10,023 bases of DNA from an uncultured Clostridia bacterium. Lineage in GTDB: Bacteria > Bacillota > Clostridia > Christensenellales > CAG-917. The first letter of the stretch is position 1. Each line of letters opens with the position of its first letter. The stretch spans positions 1 through 10,023 of the forward strand of contig CALGEU010000258.1 of NCBI GenBank assembly GCA_937881285.1, read 5' to 3'. The position numbers were made by a program, and so were the translations under genes. The notes below the pieces were generated by a model, which searched no databases, had not been told where the DNA came from, and saw nothing but the letters and a program-made list of their open reading frames with translations. Of this stretch, positions 1 through 7,865 are shown piece by piece.

Positions 1-3000
1 AAGTTCCGCTCCAAGTTCCGCACAACGCTTCGGGAATGACTTCCGTCACGTCGCCCGTTCTTGTGAGAGACACGTTTTCGGTGCCGTAAGAAATCACGTT
101 GGCGGTGACGTCAAACAGATATCTCGTGCTCGCGATTGTGAAAGACACGTTCTTCACGCCGTCGTACACTGCAACGAACGGAGCACCTTTGTACGTGCCC
201 GTCAAATCTTGCTTGAGATTGAGCACGACTGCCGTTCCGTTTGACTCGTTGCCGGTGTAACTGCCGACCGCACTTGACGGAAGTTTGGGAAGTTCCGTCG
301 TTCCGGTATAGCCGTATCTGTAATAAGTCATCTCGCCGTACACGCCGAATTTCTTTGTGTAGGCAAGGTTCATATCGTAGAAGAACAAGAAATCAACCTT
401 GTAGTTTTCGTTGAAATCGACGTGCAAACCGGTTGAATTTTCGGTTGCAGTTCTCCAGATGTTCGCCTGACCCCAGTTGTCTTTGTATTCGACCTTTTCT
501 TCGTCCGCAAGATAGATATACGCCGCATGGCCGTATCCGTCAAGCATGAGCAGATAGTATTTCTCTACGACTCTCGTTTCGCCGGTTTCGTCAAGATTCT
601 TATCAAGCACTTTGACTGTCTTGTCGTAACACCATACGCCCTGATACTTGTCGGGAGCAACGAGCGTGATTTGTCCGCCGTTTGCCTGTGCTTGGACATA
701 GTTGAAGCCGATGAACGTGCGATCCGAAAGCATCAGTACGATGAAATCGTTTGCGTAGTTCCAGTAATGCGCTTTTTCGTCTTCGACAACGCCGCCGATG
801 CCGTTCAAAGTGTAAGTCTTTCCGTTGTAGAGATACGTGCCTTCTTCACTGCCTATGGATTCGAGACCGTGACCGAGAAGTTCTCTGCCGTTGTTGTAGG
901 TGACGTATTTCTTTGCGTAGTACGCTTTGCCGTCAATCGTAACTTTCGTGTTATCCGCAAATCCGTCTGCCGCGACGATGTTTGCGTTTTCAACGTATTG
1001 ACCGTCTTTGACGTAGTATACCTTGCCTGATTCCGTGACCGTCACGAAACTCTTTGTGTCAAAGTCGATAAGATAAACGGTTTGCGCGCCTTCTTCGACT
1101 TTGGTGAGCACGCAATAGGTGTACGCCGTCGTGCCGCTGTTCCATCTGCCGAAGAATACGTTTTCTTCGGGATAATAATAGAACGTCGAATAGTTGCCTT
1201 CATAATTGATCTTGATGAAGGAATCGTTCTTGAAACTGTAATACGCGCCGATGGTGTCAGAGTACGCCGTTCTGTAAATGAACGAACCGTCTTCGTTGAA
1301 GATAAGCGTATAGTTGCTTTGCGTCGGTCTGTTGCTGCTCAATCCGAGATAACTGAGCGTGAAACTGCCAACGAACGGCTTGCCGCGGAAGTCCGAAGAC
1401 GGTCTTGCAAATGTGGAATCCGTATAACTCGGCATTTTGCTTTCGTCTTTTGCGACGAACGACACCGTGATTGCGTCGTTTGCGTAAGACGCGCTCATCG
1501 AAGTGTAATAATCCGCAAGTTCACCGCCGAAAGTTATCGAACCGTCAGAATTGAGCGTGTACGTGCCTTTCACGGTCTTGGATATTGTCGCCGTGATTTT
1601 GTTGCTGTTGAGCGTGACGTTGCCGTCTGTGAACGTCAAGCTGTCGCCGTCTTCGTTGAAATATTCGCCGAACACAGTCAAATCGCTCTTCGTGAACGTG
1701 TATTCGACCGTTGCGGACATGCCGTATTCAACGGTCATGGTGATTGTGCCGTTGCTGTTGACTTTGCCCGAAATTTCGCCGATCGTGCTGTAGAAGTTGA
1801 GCATAAGCACGTCGTCGCCGTTATAAATATATTTGCCGTTGATGACGGTGGAATTGACCCACATCAACGAACCGTCTTCTTTGAGAACGAGAACGCCGCC
1901 GTCGATTTCACCGTGATATTCGCCCTTGCCCGTGTAAACGTGAGCAACCTTGCTTGCGTCGCCATAGAGTGCCGCAACGGACATATCCTTGATGACGGGA
2001 ACGTAATAACGGTATCTCACGCCGTCTTCAAATTCCCAGTCAAAGAACAAGTTGCTGCCTTCGTTTTGCGCTTCGTCGAGAACGCCGACGATTGCAAATC
2101 TGTCTTCGTCGTATTCTCTCGTTTCTTCTTTAACGAGCGTCGTTCCGTTGAAGAAAGAAATCTTGAAAGAGCCTTCGCCTGCAAGACGAGTGCCCGGGTA
2201 TGCTTTGCCGTCTTCACTTATCGTCCAGTTGGTCATATCCCACTTGACGTTTTCGGCGAGCCATTCTGCGTCAAAAGCAACGTCCGTGCCGACTTTCGTG
2301 CCTGCGTCGTTGTTTTTATCAGTCGTGGTTGCCGCCGTCTTGTAATAGCAGTTTACGATTGCAGTGCCTGGAGTGTAATATCCGTCGTAATCGTCGGAAA
2401 TCATATAACCAGCGATGCCGCCCGCAAAACTCTTGTAAACGTTGGAAGTCGCTCTCGTTCCCGTGACTCTGCCCACGTTTACGCTGTCCATAATCGTATT
2501 GTCGTTGCTTGAATATCCGACGATACCGCCTGCGTAAGACACTTCTTTGTTGGTCGCCTTGACTCTTGCATAGTTGATGCAGTTGACGATTGACATTCTC
2601 GAACAACTTGCATAACCGACGATGCCGCCGACCCATTCGCCACCTTCAACCGCGCCGTTGGACACGCAGTTGAGAATTGCAAGCGCGCCGTTGGACGTGG
2701 AAGACGTTGCGCCGACGATGCCGCCGTTTACGACCGAATCGAGCACGGACGCTTCGCCGTCTTCGAATTCGGTTGCCACGACTTTCACTTCGGACACGCA
2801 GTTTTGAACGTGCGCGATGTATGCGGTGTTCCTGTCATAAACATCAAGACCGCCTGCAATACCGCCGACGTGTGCAGGGTTTGACGTGCACAGACTAAGT
2901 TCCAACTCACCCGAAACCTTGACGTTGGTGATATTGGTGAGATTGCCGTACGCAAGCAAGCCGCCGACGTATGCGCCGATGCTGCTTTGGTCTGCGCCGC

Positions 3001-3691
3001 TGATGATAGAATAGCGGACGTCTTTAAGCGTAAGGTTGGTTATGGTCGCTCTGTTGCAGTAACCGAACATACCGACGTACGCAATGCCCGAGCGCAAGTT
3101 TCTCTTGATTGTGAGATTGCTGATAACGTGGCCGTTTCCGTCGAAGTTGCCGCCGAATCCGTAGATCACTCTTTCGTCTTCTTCACCTTCGTTGAGCGTG
3201 ACGAGTTGTCCTGCCGAAACGTAAGGGATGCCTTCCATATCGATGTCCGCAACGAGTTTGAAGTAAGATTTCGCATACTTTTCGTTGTCGTCTTCGTCGG
3301 GATGATTGACTTTATCGGCAAAGTCTGCAAGGTCGTCGGCAGTCGCAATCAAATACGGATTGTCCTTGCTGCCGAGTTCGTTTTGCTTGACTTCTTCCCA
3401 AACCGCAACGAGTGCGGTATTCTTCGTTATGGGCGTTGCAAAGTCGAAAAGCGTGCTTTGACCTTCTTCTGCCCAACCTTTGAATTCATAGCCGTCTCTT
3501 TGCGGGTCTTGCGGTCTTTGAGCGAACGCACCCGATTCGACTTCCTGGGAAGAAATGCCGCTCACGCCTTCACCGCCGAAAGAAACGGTGAACTTGTCTT
3601 TACCTTTTTCTCCGCAAGCGACTGCCACGCACGCAATGCACGCGATAAGCGCAATCGCCAAGATGCTCAATACGATTCTTTTGTTTTTCAT
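1..3691 (-). CDS. Giant surface lipoprotein B with InlB-type and GLUG repeats (3' end outside window)
   Basis: This is a paralogue of lipoprotein A with 1230 residues visible; the frame has no stop down to the left edge, so the C-terminus is missing. The signal peptide MKNKR plus a hydrophobic stretch ends in AVAC with C26 as lipid site, the same position as in A. Alanine at lipobox position -3 is less usual than leucine. Residues 34-100 are an InlB B-type repeat (RDGYEFKGW). Residues 107-195 match the pre-GLUG segment of A (NPYLIATADDL, KLVADIDMEG, NFDGNGHVISNL). About seven GLUG-type repeats span 204-454. The rest is Tyr/Gly-rich beta-type sequence with units such as GTYLYNGKTYTLNGIGG (951), a GVW unit (1018) whose later strand reads MLDGYG, GSYTGNESNGTAVVL (1143) and GTW at the edge. 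It lies nine bases after A and is probably translated by re-initiation. It would sit on the cell surface; ligand and role are unknown. Confidence 0.9.
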   Translation of the reverse strand, partial: MKNKRIVLSILAIALIACIACVAVACGEKGKDKFTVSFGGEGVSGISSQEVESGAFAQRPQDPQRDGYEFKGWAEEGQSTLFDFATPITKNTALVAVWEEVKQNELGSKDNPYLIATADDLADFADKVNHPDEDDNEKYAKSYFKLVADIDMEGIPYVSAGQLVTLNEGEEDERVIYGFGGNFDGNGHVISNLTIKRNLRSGIAYVGMFGYCNRATITNLTLKDVRYSIISGADQSSIGAYVGGLLAYGNLTNITNVKVSGELELSLCTSNPAHVGGIAGGLDVYDRNTAYIAHVQNCVSEVKVVATEFEDGEASVLDSVVNGGIVGATSSTSNGALAILNCVSNGAVEGGEWVGGIVGYASCSRMSIVNCINYARVKATNKEVSYAGGIVGYSSNDNTIMDSVNVGRVTGTRATSNVYKSFAGGIAGYMISDDYDGYYTPGTAIVNCYYKTAATTTDKNNDAGTKVGTDVAFDAEWLAENVKWDMTNWTISEDGKAYPGTRLAGEGSFKISFFNGTTLVKEETREYDEDRFAIVGVLDEAQNEGSNLFFDWEFEDGVRYRYYVPVIKDMSVAALYGDASKVAHVYTGKGEYHGEIDGGVLVLKEDGSLMWVNSTVINGKYIYNGDDVLMLNFYSTIGEISGKVNSNGTITMTVEYGMSATVEYTFTKSDLTVFGEYFNEDGDSLTFTDGNVTLNSNKITATISKTVKGTYTLNSDGSITFGGELADYYTSMSASYANDAITVSFVAKDESKMPSYTDSTFARPSSDFRGKPFVGSFTLSYLGLSSNRPTQSNYTLIFNEDGSFIYRTAYSDTIGAYYSFKNDSFIKINYEGNYSTFYYYPEENVFFGRWNSGTTAYTYCVLTKVEEGAQTVYLIDFDTKSFVTVTESGKVYYVKDGQYVENANIVAADGFADNTKVTIDGKAYYAKKYVTYNNGRELLGHGLESIGSEEGTYLYNGKTYTLNGIGGVVEDEKAHYWNYANDFIVLMLSDRTFIGFNYVQAQANGGQITLVAPDKYQGVWCYDKTVKVLDKNLDETGETRVVEKYYLLMLDGYGHAAYIYLADEEKVEYKDNWGQANIWRTATENSTGLHVDFNENYKVDFLFFYDMNLAYTKKFGVYGEMTYYRYGYTGTTELPKLPSSAVGSYTGNESNGTAVVLNLKQDLTGTYKGAPFVAVYDGVKNVSFTIASTRYLFDVTANVISYGTENVSLTRTGDVTEVIPEALCGTWSGT
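2..1669 (-). repeat. Divergent GTW/GTY beta-repeat region of lipoprotein B
   Basis: Residues 675-1230 contain units of the same type as in lipoprotein A: GEYFNEDGDSLTF (675), GTYTLNSDGSITFGG (709), GSF with NYTLIFNEDG (775), GRWNSGTTAYTY (848), GTYLYNGKTYTLNGIGG (951), GVW with YYLLMLDGYG (1018), GSYTGNESNGTAVVL (1143) and GTWSGT (1225). The region is rich in Tyr and Phe and clearly continues off the window. The fold is not recognised. Confidence 0.55.
2330..3082 (-). repeat. GLUG-type repeat array in lipoprotein B
   Basis: Residues 204-454 hold about seven repeats with cores VGMFGY, VGGLLAY, VGGIAGG, NGGIVGA, VGGIVGY, AGGIVGY and AGGIAGY. Most are followed by strands containing NC (QNCV, LNCV, VNCI, VNCY). 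The array has about two more repeats than lipoprotein A, consistent with solenoid expansion or contraction. Confidence 0.82.
3392..3592 (-). other. InlB B-type (Listeria-Bacteroides) repeat domain of lipoprotein B
   Basis: Residues 34-100 carry FTVSF, the turn DPQRDGYEFKGW, then FDFATPITKNTAL and a final AVW. The core is nearly identical to that of lipoprotein A, also at DNA level around the RDGYEF codons, which supports duplication of a whole gene. Confidence 0.85.
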
Positions 3692-3703
3692 ATCCGCTCC
3701 TTA
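3689..3703 (-). promoter_or_regulatory. Lipoprotein A stop overlapping the lipoprotein B ribosome binding site
   Basis: The string TAAGGAG (3697-3703) contains both the lipoprotein A stop (3701-3703) and the Shine-Dalgarno for lipoprotein B, five bases before its ATG (3689-3691). The two genes are in the same frame, separated by TAA and three codons. This arrangement favours re-initiation by the terminating ribosome. Confidence 0.8.
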
Positions 3704-6700
3704 TTCCCCCGCTTCAACGAGATAAATCGTGACGCTGCCGTCGGAGTTTGCAAACGCTTTTGCGCCCGCAACTTCGGTGAAACTGATCTTGTATTTGAGA
3801 ACGAGAACCGTTTCTTCGCCCGATTTGTCGATATCGTACACGTTGATTTCGCCGTTTTCGACTTTGTACGCGTACATATATTCCGTTTCTTCTCTGACTC
3901 CGTCCACGTCTTCAACGGTCGTAAGCGTTGCGTATGCGTAGACGTAATCCGAGCCTTTGCTTCTGCCGTCGAGCACGAGCGTAGAACCGTCCGCCGCCGT
4001 GTACGTTCCCGCATATTCGTCTGCGATTGTGAGCACGGTCACGGTCTGATTGCTGCCGTCGAGCACGACTGCGTTGTTTTCGTCAAGATATCCTATATAG
4101 TATAGGAACGTTCCGTCGATATAAATCGAGACGTAGTTTTCGTCAACGTAGTAGACGTCCACGTCAATGCCCGCAAACGTACCTTTCGTTCTGCCGTTGA
4201 TGTCCATTGCGCCACTTATAACGAACGTGTTTTCGCCCGAAATGAGATATTCTTTTCCGACGAGTTTGTGATGCAAACCGAAGTTTTCTATTCTCACTCC
4301 GTCCTTTTCGACCGTTGCGCCGCCGTTGACAAACGTTATGACGTAAACGACCGCACCGTCTTTTGTGAGCGTAACGACGTATTCGTTTTCGACGTCGGCA
4401 GTCGTATAATCGTAAGTTTCGACTCCGTCGGCAGTCGTCAAAGTCGCCTTGCCCAAACCGACGGGGCTCTTGCCGTTGAAATGCAACACGTCGTCGCCCA
4501 CGTGATATTCGTATTGACTTACGTAATCGGGCGCTTTGAACGTCACTTCGTTCACCGTGATGCCGTTTCCGTCGAGTTTTGCCGTGTAGACCACTCCGTC
4601 GATTGTGAACGTCGCTTCACCTGTCTTCTTGTTGTAGAAATATGCAACTTCGCTCGTAGTTCCTTCTTTTTCGACGGTCACGAGACCTTTGACGTGCCAT
4701 CTGCCCTGCGACGTCGTGATGTCGATGTTGTACGGGCCGAAGCCGTTGAAAGTATAGGTTGCGCCGTTCGTTCCGTTCCACGTTCCGTAATACGGATCAT
4801 AATACGCCATGTTGTAGTCGTCGACGAGCATACCCGTAGATGCGTAATATCCCGCAAGATAAAGCACTTCCGAACCGTCTTTGCCTGTTGCGAGATTGAA
4901 CATGCCGTAAAGTCTTGTCTGATAGTACATATTGACCATCAGCGTGCCCGTTTCGTCGTATTCCGCAACGTAGTGGAAATTGATGCCGCTTGAATCTCTG
5001 CCCGTGCCGTATCCGTTTTTGCCGATACCGTCGAGCACTATCGTGTAGTTGAGAAGAGTGTCCGTCCACGTTCCGATAAACGAACCGTCTCTGCCGTACG
5101 TAGTGGAAACGTCGCCGTCTTTCACGACGAGAAGTCCGTTTTCGTCAAACGTTGCGACGATTGAACCGAACGTTGCTTTTTCGCCGTCGAGAACGTATTC
5201 GTACGTAGTGCCTTTGTATACCACGCTTCCCTTGCCGTCGAAAGTTATGGTTTCCAATCTGCTGAAATCGGATTCCCACTTGCCTGCGAATATATCGCGT
5301 TTTTCAAGTTGAAGTCCCGCGCTCGTGGATTCCATGCTAAGACCGTCCGCGCTGATAGACGCGATTATTCTCGTCGTGCCTATCGTCATGGTAACGATAT
5401 TTTCGTTGCAGGTATAAGAGAACGTTTCCGTGCCGTTTGCATTCGTTCTTTCGCCCGTAAGGTCCGAAAGGAACGTGTACGTCGTGCCGTCGCTCGTATA
5501 CCACGTGCCCATTGCGGCGTTTTGCTTTCTTGCCACGATAACGTTGTCTCTTTCGCTTGTGAAGAACAGGTTGTCGTAGATGTTAAGCACGTTGCCTTCG
5601 ATGTCGGCATAGTAGTCTGCAAGGAGAGAATAGCCGTTGCTCGACGTATACACGAGATATGCAAAGTACGCGTCCTTGACGAGAAGTTTTTCACCGTTGT
5701 AGACGTACATATAGTCCGCAACGATTCCGTCGTAATACATCGTCATCTTGCCGTTGTCGTCAAAGACGAGATGCAATTCGGCGTTGTAAATCTGATTGTT
5801 TTTCAAAGTCTGAAGCACGGCGTAGTAGTCGCCTTCGACTTTCGTATAATCCGCAAATCCGACGTAAACGGTCACGTCTGCGGTGATAAGGAAAGACGAC
5901 GGAATTCTTTGAGTGTGTTCCGCGTCGAAGAAGTAGCCGTAAGAAACCATATTCTTGGTGTCGTCGGCACTTTCCTTATCCGCAACGAAAGTGTTCATTC
6001 CGCTTCCGCCGTAGATGTAGTAAATCGGCATAACGCCCGTTATGGTCACGGTGTCTTCCGTTTGCGTGAGCGGATTGCCGTCGTTGTCTTCTTTCGTCAC
6101 GTTTCTGCCAAACACGAAAGTTGCGGAGATGTTGCCTTCAACGTTTTCGCTGTACACCGGCAAAATCGCACCGTCGTCTTCTTTCCACTCGGAAGAAACC
6201 CAACCGAGCAAATCGCAAAGATCCGCAATCGAATTCGCGCCGTAAGTTTTGCCGTCGACGATGTTGCCGTCTTGCGTGTAGTACGCTTTGAAAAGCACCG
6301 CTTTTCTCGTGTCGATTTCGTTGTATCCGTTTCTGAAAATCAAGCCGGAGATATCGCTGAGTTCGTCTTCGCCCTGTTGTTTGGAACTGGACAAAACGCC
6401 GATAGCCACACTCGATGAGATTGCGGATTCGTTGTCGCTTGCGCCGACGAGACCGCCTGCGTAAGATGCGTCGCCTGCGCTTCTGGCTTCGATTTTTCCG
6501 TCAACGTAGCAGTTTGCGACGGATGCCGCCGTGCGAAGATAACCCACGACGCCGCCTGCGTATTTGTTTCTGCCTTCAACGTTGCCGATAAACGAGCAGT
6601 TGTTGACGTATGCCGGAGACGCATTGTTCGGGCCGTACGCCGCCGCCGCTATACCGCCCGTTGCGTAAAGCGAAGATTGTCCGTTTGAAACGAGATCCGC

Positions 6701-7789
6701 CTGCACCGTGCAGAAAGACGCGGTTGCCATATACTCCGTGCCGTAGCCTTGCATAAAGCCGACGATACCGCCGAGATAGACGATATTGTCGCTCGGAAGC
6801 GTGCTGGTCACGGTGTAAGAACCTTTGAAATTGCAGTTGACGATATCGCCGCCGATGTTGTACGCGACGATGCCGCCGAGAATGTAGTTGTATTGTTTGT
6901 CAATCGTTTCGATTTCGATATCGGTGTCTATCGTGAGATTTTTAACGGTCGCGGTCGCGATGTATCCGAAAAATCCCGCAACGCCGTTCGACACTTCGAG
7001 ATTGAAGTTTGAAACGACGTGTCCCCTGCCGTCGAACGTACCCATAAAGTAGGTTTGTTGTCCGCCGATAGGTTCTATCGTCTCGCCGTTGAAATCGATG
7101 TCCGCAGTGAGTGCCACGAAAGATTCCGCATACTTGTCTTCGCCTGCGTTGATGCTGTCCGTGAACGTTTTAAGTTGAGCCGCGTTGGATATGAGATAAG
7201 GGCTTTTTGCGTTTCCGAGTCCCTTTATCTTTGCGTCGTCACGGCGAAGTCCGTCCACGCTTACCGTGACGGATTTCGTTGCGGTGAAACTGTATTTTCC
7301 GTTTTCACCGAGAACGCACTCCTGCGTGCCTGCATAAACCGTAAGTTCACCCACGTAATACGGAGACACGCGCACGCCGAATTCGACGACCATGCCGATT
7401 TCGACGTTCTTCGGCGTCGTGCCCTGAAAAACGAACGTTGCCGCTTCGTCGTCGGACCATCTGATACGAACGGTCTTTGCAACTTCGCTCCACTGCGCAA
7501 CGAGCGTGGTGTCCTTCGTTATTTTCGTGCCGAAATCGAAGTCTTCGTTTGAGCCTTCTTCTTTCCAACCGACAAATTCGTATCCGTCTCTTTCGGGGTC
7601 GGCGGGTTTCGTCACGGTTGCGTTTTCGTCAACCTTAACCGTGTCGTTTGCCACGCCGTTGCCGTAAACGAAAGTGACCGTATACTGAGTCGGTGCTTCG
7701 GGGGTGTCGTCGCACGCAACCAACGCAACGCAAAGCACTATGCACATTGCGATTGCAAGTATGGGTACGATTTTCTTCAATGTAGTCAT
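3701..7789 (-). CDS. Giant surface lipoprotein A with InlB-type and GLUG repeats
   Basis: This is a 1362-residue predicted lipoprotein of unknown function, anchored to the outer face of the membrane. A signal peptide (MTTLKK, then a hydrophobic stretch) ends in lipobox LVAC with C26 as the lipidated residue. Residues 36-102 form an InlB B-type repeat (RDGYEFVGW, later TLVAQW). Residues 103-187 look like a separate small beta domain that lipoprotein B lacks. Residues 188-265 carry the segment that usually precedes GLUG repeats (SPYLISNAAQL, ALTADIDFNG, GTFDGRGHVVSNF). About five GLUG-type repeats follow (300-469; GGIVAY, GGIVGF, GGIAAA, GGVVGY, GGLVGA). The rest is Tyr/Gly-rich beta-type sequence, with G-T/K-W/Y units starting at 761, 836, 906, 1002 and 1261. 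There is no LPXTG motif, C-terminal membrane segment or solute-binding domain. Adhesion or surface binding is the usual guess for this architecture and is not demonstrated. It probably shares a transcript with oppDF. Confidence 0.92.
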   Translation of the reverse strand: MTTLKKIVPILAIAMCIVLCVALVACDDTPEAPTQYTVTFVYGNGVANDTVKVDENATVTKPADPERDGYEFVGWKEEGSNEDFDFGTKITKDTTLVAQWSEVAKTVRIRWSDDEAATFVFQGTTPKNVEIGMVVEFGVRVSPYYVGELTVYAGTQECVLGENGKYSFTATKSVTVSVDGLRRDDAKIKGLGNAKSPYLISNAAQLKTFTDSINAGEDKYAESFVALTADIDFNGETIEPIGGQQTYFMGTFDGRGHVVSNFNLEVSNGVAGFFGYIATATVKNLTIDTDIEIETIDKQYNYILGGIVAYNIGGDIVNCNFKGSYTVTSTLPSDNIVYLGGIVGFMQGYGTEYMATASFCTVQADLVSNGQSSLYATGGIAAAAYGPNNASPAYVNNCSFIGNVEGRNKYAGGVVGYLRTAASVANCYVDGKIEARSAGDASYAGGLVGASDNESAISSSVAIGVLSSSKQQGEDELSDISGLIFRNGYNEIDTRKAVLFKAYYTQDGNIVDGKTYGANSIADLCDLLGWVSSEWKEDDGAILPVYSENVEGNISATFVFGRNVTKEDNDGNPLTQTEDTVTITGVMPIYYIYGGSGMNTFVADKESADDTKNMVSYGYFFDAEHTQRIPSSFLITADVTVYVGFADYTKVEGDYYAVLQTLKNNQIYNAELHLVFDDNGKMTMYYDGIVADYMYVYNGEKLLVKDAYFAYLVYTSSNGYSLLADYYADIEGNVLNIYDNLFFTSERDNVIVARKQNAAMGTWYTSDGTTYTFLSDLTGERTNANGTETFSYTCNENIVTMTIGTTRIIASISADGLSMESTSAGLQLEKRDIFAGKWESDFSRLETITFDGKGSVVYKGTTYEYVLDGEKATFGSIVATFDENGLLVVKDGDVSTTYGRDGSFIGTWTDTLLNYTIVLDGIGKNGYGTGRDSSGINFHYVAEYDETGTLMVNMYYQTRLYGMFNLATGKDGSEVLYLAGYYASTGMLVDDYNMAYYDPYYGTWNGTNGATYTFNGFGPYNIDITTSQGRWHVKGLVTVEKEGTTSEVAYFYNKKTGEATFTIDGVVYTAKLDGNGITVNEVTFKAPDYVSQYEYHVGDDVLHFNGKSPVGLGKATLTTADGVETYDYTTADVENEYVVTLTKDGAVVYVITFVNGGATVEKDGVRIENFGLHHKLVGKEYLISGENTFVISGAMDINGRTKGTFAGIDVDVYYVDENYVSIYIDGTFLYYIGYLDENNAVVLDGSNQTVTVLTIADEYAGTYTAADGSTLVLDGRSKGSDYVYAYATLTTVEDVDGVREETEYMYAYKVENGEINVYDIDKSGEETVLVLKYKISFTEVAGAKAFANSDGSVTIYLVEAGE
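3770..5512 (-). repeat. Divergent GTW/GTY beta-repeat region of lipoprotein A
   Basis: Residues 760-1340 contain units that begin G-[TK]-[WY] and run through a T-[IFL]-x-[FLV] strand to a D/N-G turn: GTWYTSDGTTYTF (761), GKWESDFSRLETITFDGKG (836), GTWTDTLLNYTIVLDGIG (906), GTWNGTNGATYTFNGFG (1002) and GTYTAADGSTLVLDG (1261). Spacing is irregular, about 70 to 260 residues. I do not recognise a named family; a lipocalin-like or small beta-barrel or sandwich fold is possible. Confidence 0.6.
6383..6892 (-). repeat. GLUG-type repeat array in lipoprotein A
   Basis: Residues 300-469 hold about five repeats of 28-38 residues. Each opens with a GG[IVL][VA] core (YILGGIVAY, YLGGIVGF, YATGGIAAA, YAGGVVGY, YAGGLVGA), and most continue to an asparagine/cysteine strand such as VNCNF, NNCSF or NCYV. 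The pattern matches the GLUG motif and suggests a right-handed beta solenoid (inference). The DNA here has recurring GCC-rich blocks that reflect the glycine cores. Confidence 0.8.
7487..7684 (-). other. InlB B-type (Listeria-Bacteroides) repeat domain of lipoprotein A
   Basis: Residues 36-101 show the family pattern: a YTVTF strand, the turn DPERDGYEFVGW, then DFDFGTKITKDTTL and a final AQW. Such domains are small beta-grasp folds common in surface proteins of Bacillota. The matching part of lipoprotein B (DPQRDGYEFKGW) is nearly colinear. Confidence 0.85.
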
Positions 7790-7803
7790 AAATTTTTCTC
7801 CTT
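7787..7803 (-). promoter_or_regulatory. Ribosome binding site of lipoprotein A
   Basis: AAGGAG (7798-7803) lies eight bases before the ATG at 7787-7789. An in-frame ATG six codons upstream overlaps this site, so it cannot be the start served by it; the downstream ATG also gives a normal signal peptide beginning MTTLKK. Confidence 0.85.
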
Positions 7804-7823
7804 GCAAAGCGTTTCCGCCTTGC
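7804..7823 (-). promoter_or_regulatory. GAAA-tetraloop hairpin directly before the lipoprotein A Shine-Dalgarno
   Basis: The transcript reads GCAAGGCG-GAAA-CGCTTTGC: eight consecutive pairs (one G-U) closed by a GNRA-type GAAA loop. The stem ends exactly where AAGGAG (7798-7803) begins. No U-run follows, so an intrinsic terminator is unlikely. Possible roles are a processing or stabilising element that sets lipoprotein expression apart from the ATPases, or a structure influencing ribosome access. The pairing is read directly; the role is inferred. Confidence 0.6.
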
Positions 7824-7824
7824 T

Positions 7825-7838
7825 ATCGCCTGAGCGAC
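7825..7838 (-). other. Short hairpin in the oppF-lipoprotein A gap
   Basis: On the transcribed strand GTCGC-TCAG-GCGAT can form a five-pair stem (one G-U pair) with a four-base loop, one base upstream of the stronger hairpin that follows. It is weak alone and has no U-tract, so it is not a terminator. It may be incidental. Confidence 0.35.
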
Positions 7839-7865
7839 ACTCTCTTTCCCCTTTATATCCGCAAA

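Noticed and set aside
1082..2512. Long plus-strand open frame (476 codons), and similar ones at 2987-4105, 4268-4993 and 5309-6418
   Set aside because: All lie in exact codon register opposite the lipoprotein genes. They stay open because the sense strand seldom uses TTA, CTA or TCA. Their products are Val/Arg/Phe-rich, without recognisable domains or good ribosome binding sites.
1..3691. Lipoprotein B as a pseudogene, because no stop is seen
   Set aside because: All 1230 codons read in one frame without interruption to the window edge; the gene is only truncated by the window.
6383..6892. Recurrent GCC/CGCC-rich blocks as DNA repeats or a CRISPR-like array
   Set aside because: Spacing and sequence vary and follow the glycine cores of the GLUG repeats; there are no identical repeats with unique spacers.
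7804..7838. Hairpins in the oppF-lipoprotein A gap as a transcription terminator
   Set aside because: No U-tract follows either stem; the strong one is followed at once by AAGGAGAAAAATTT and the start codon.
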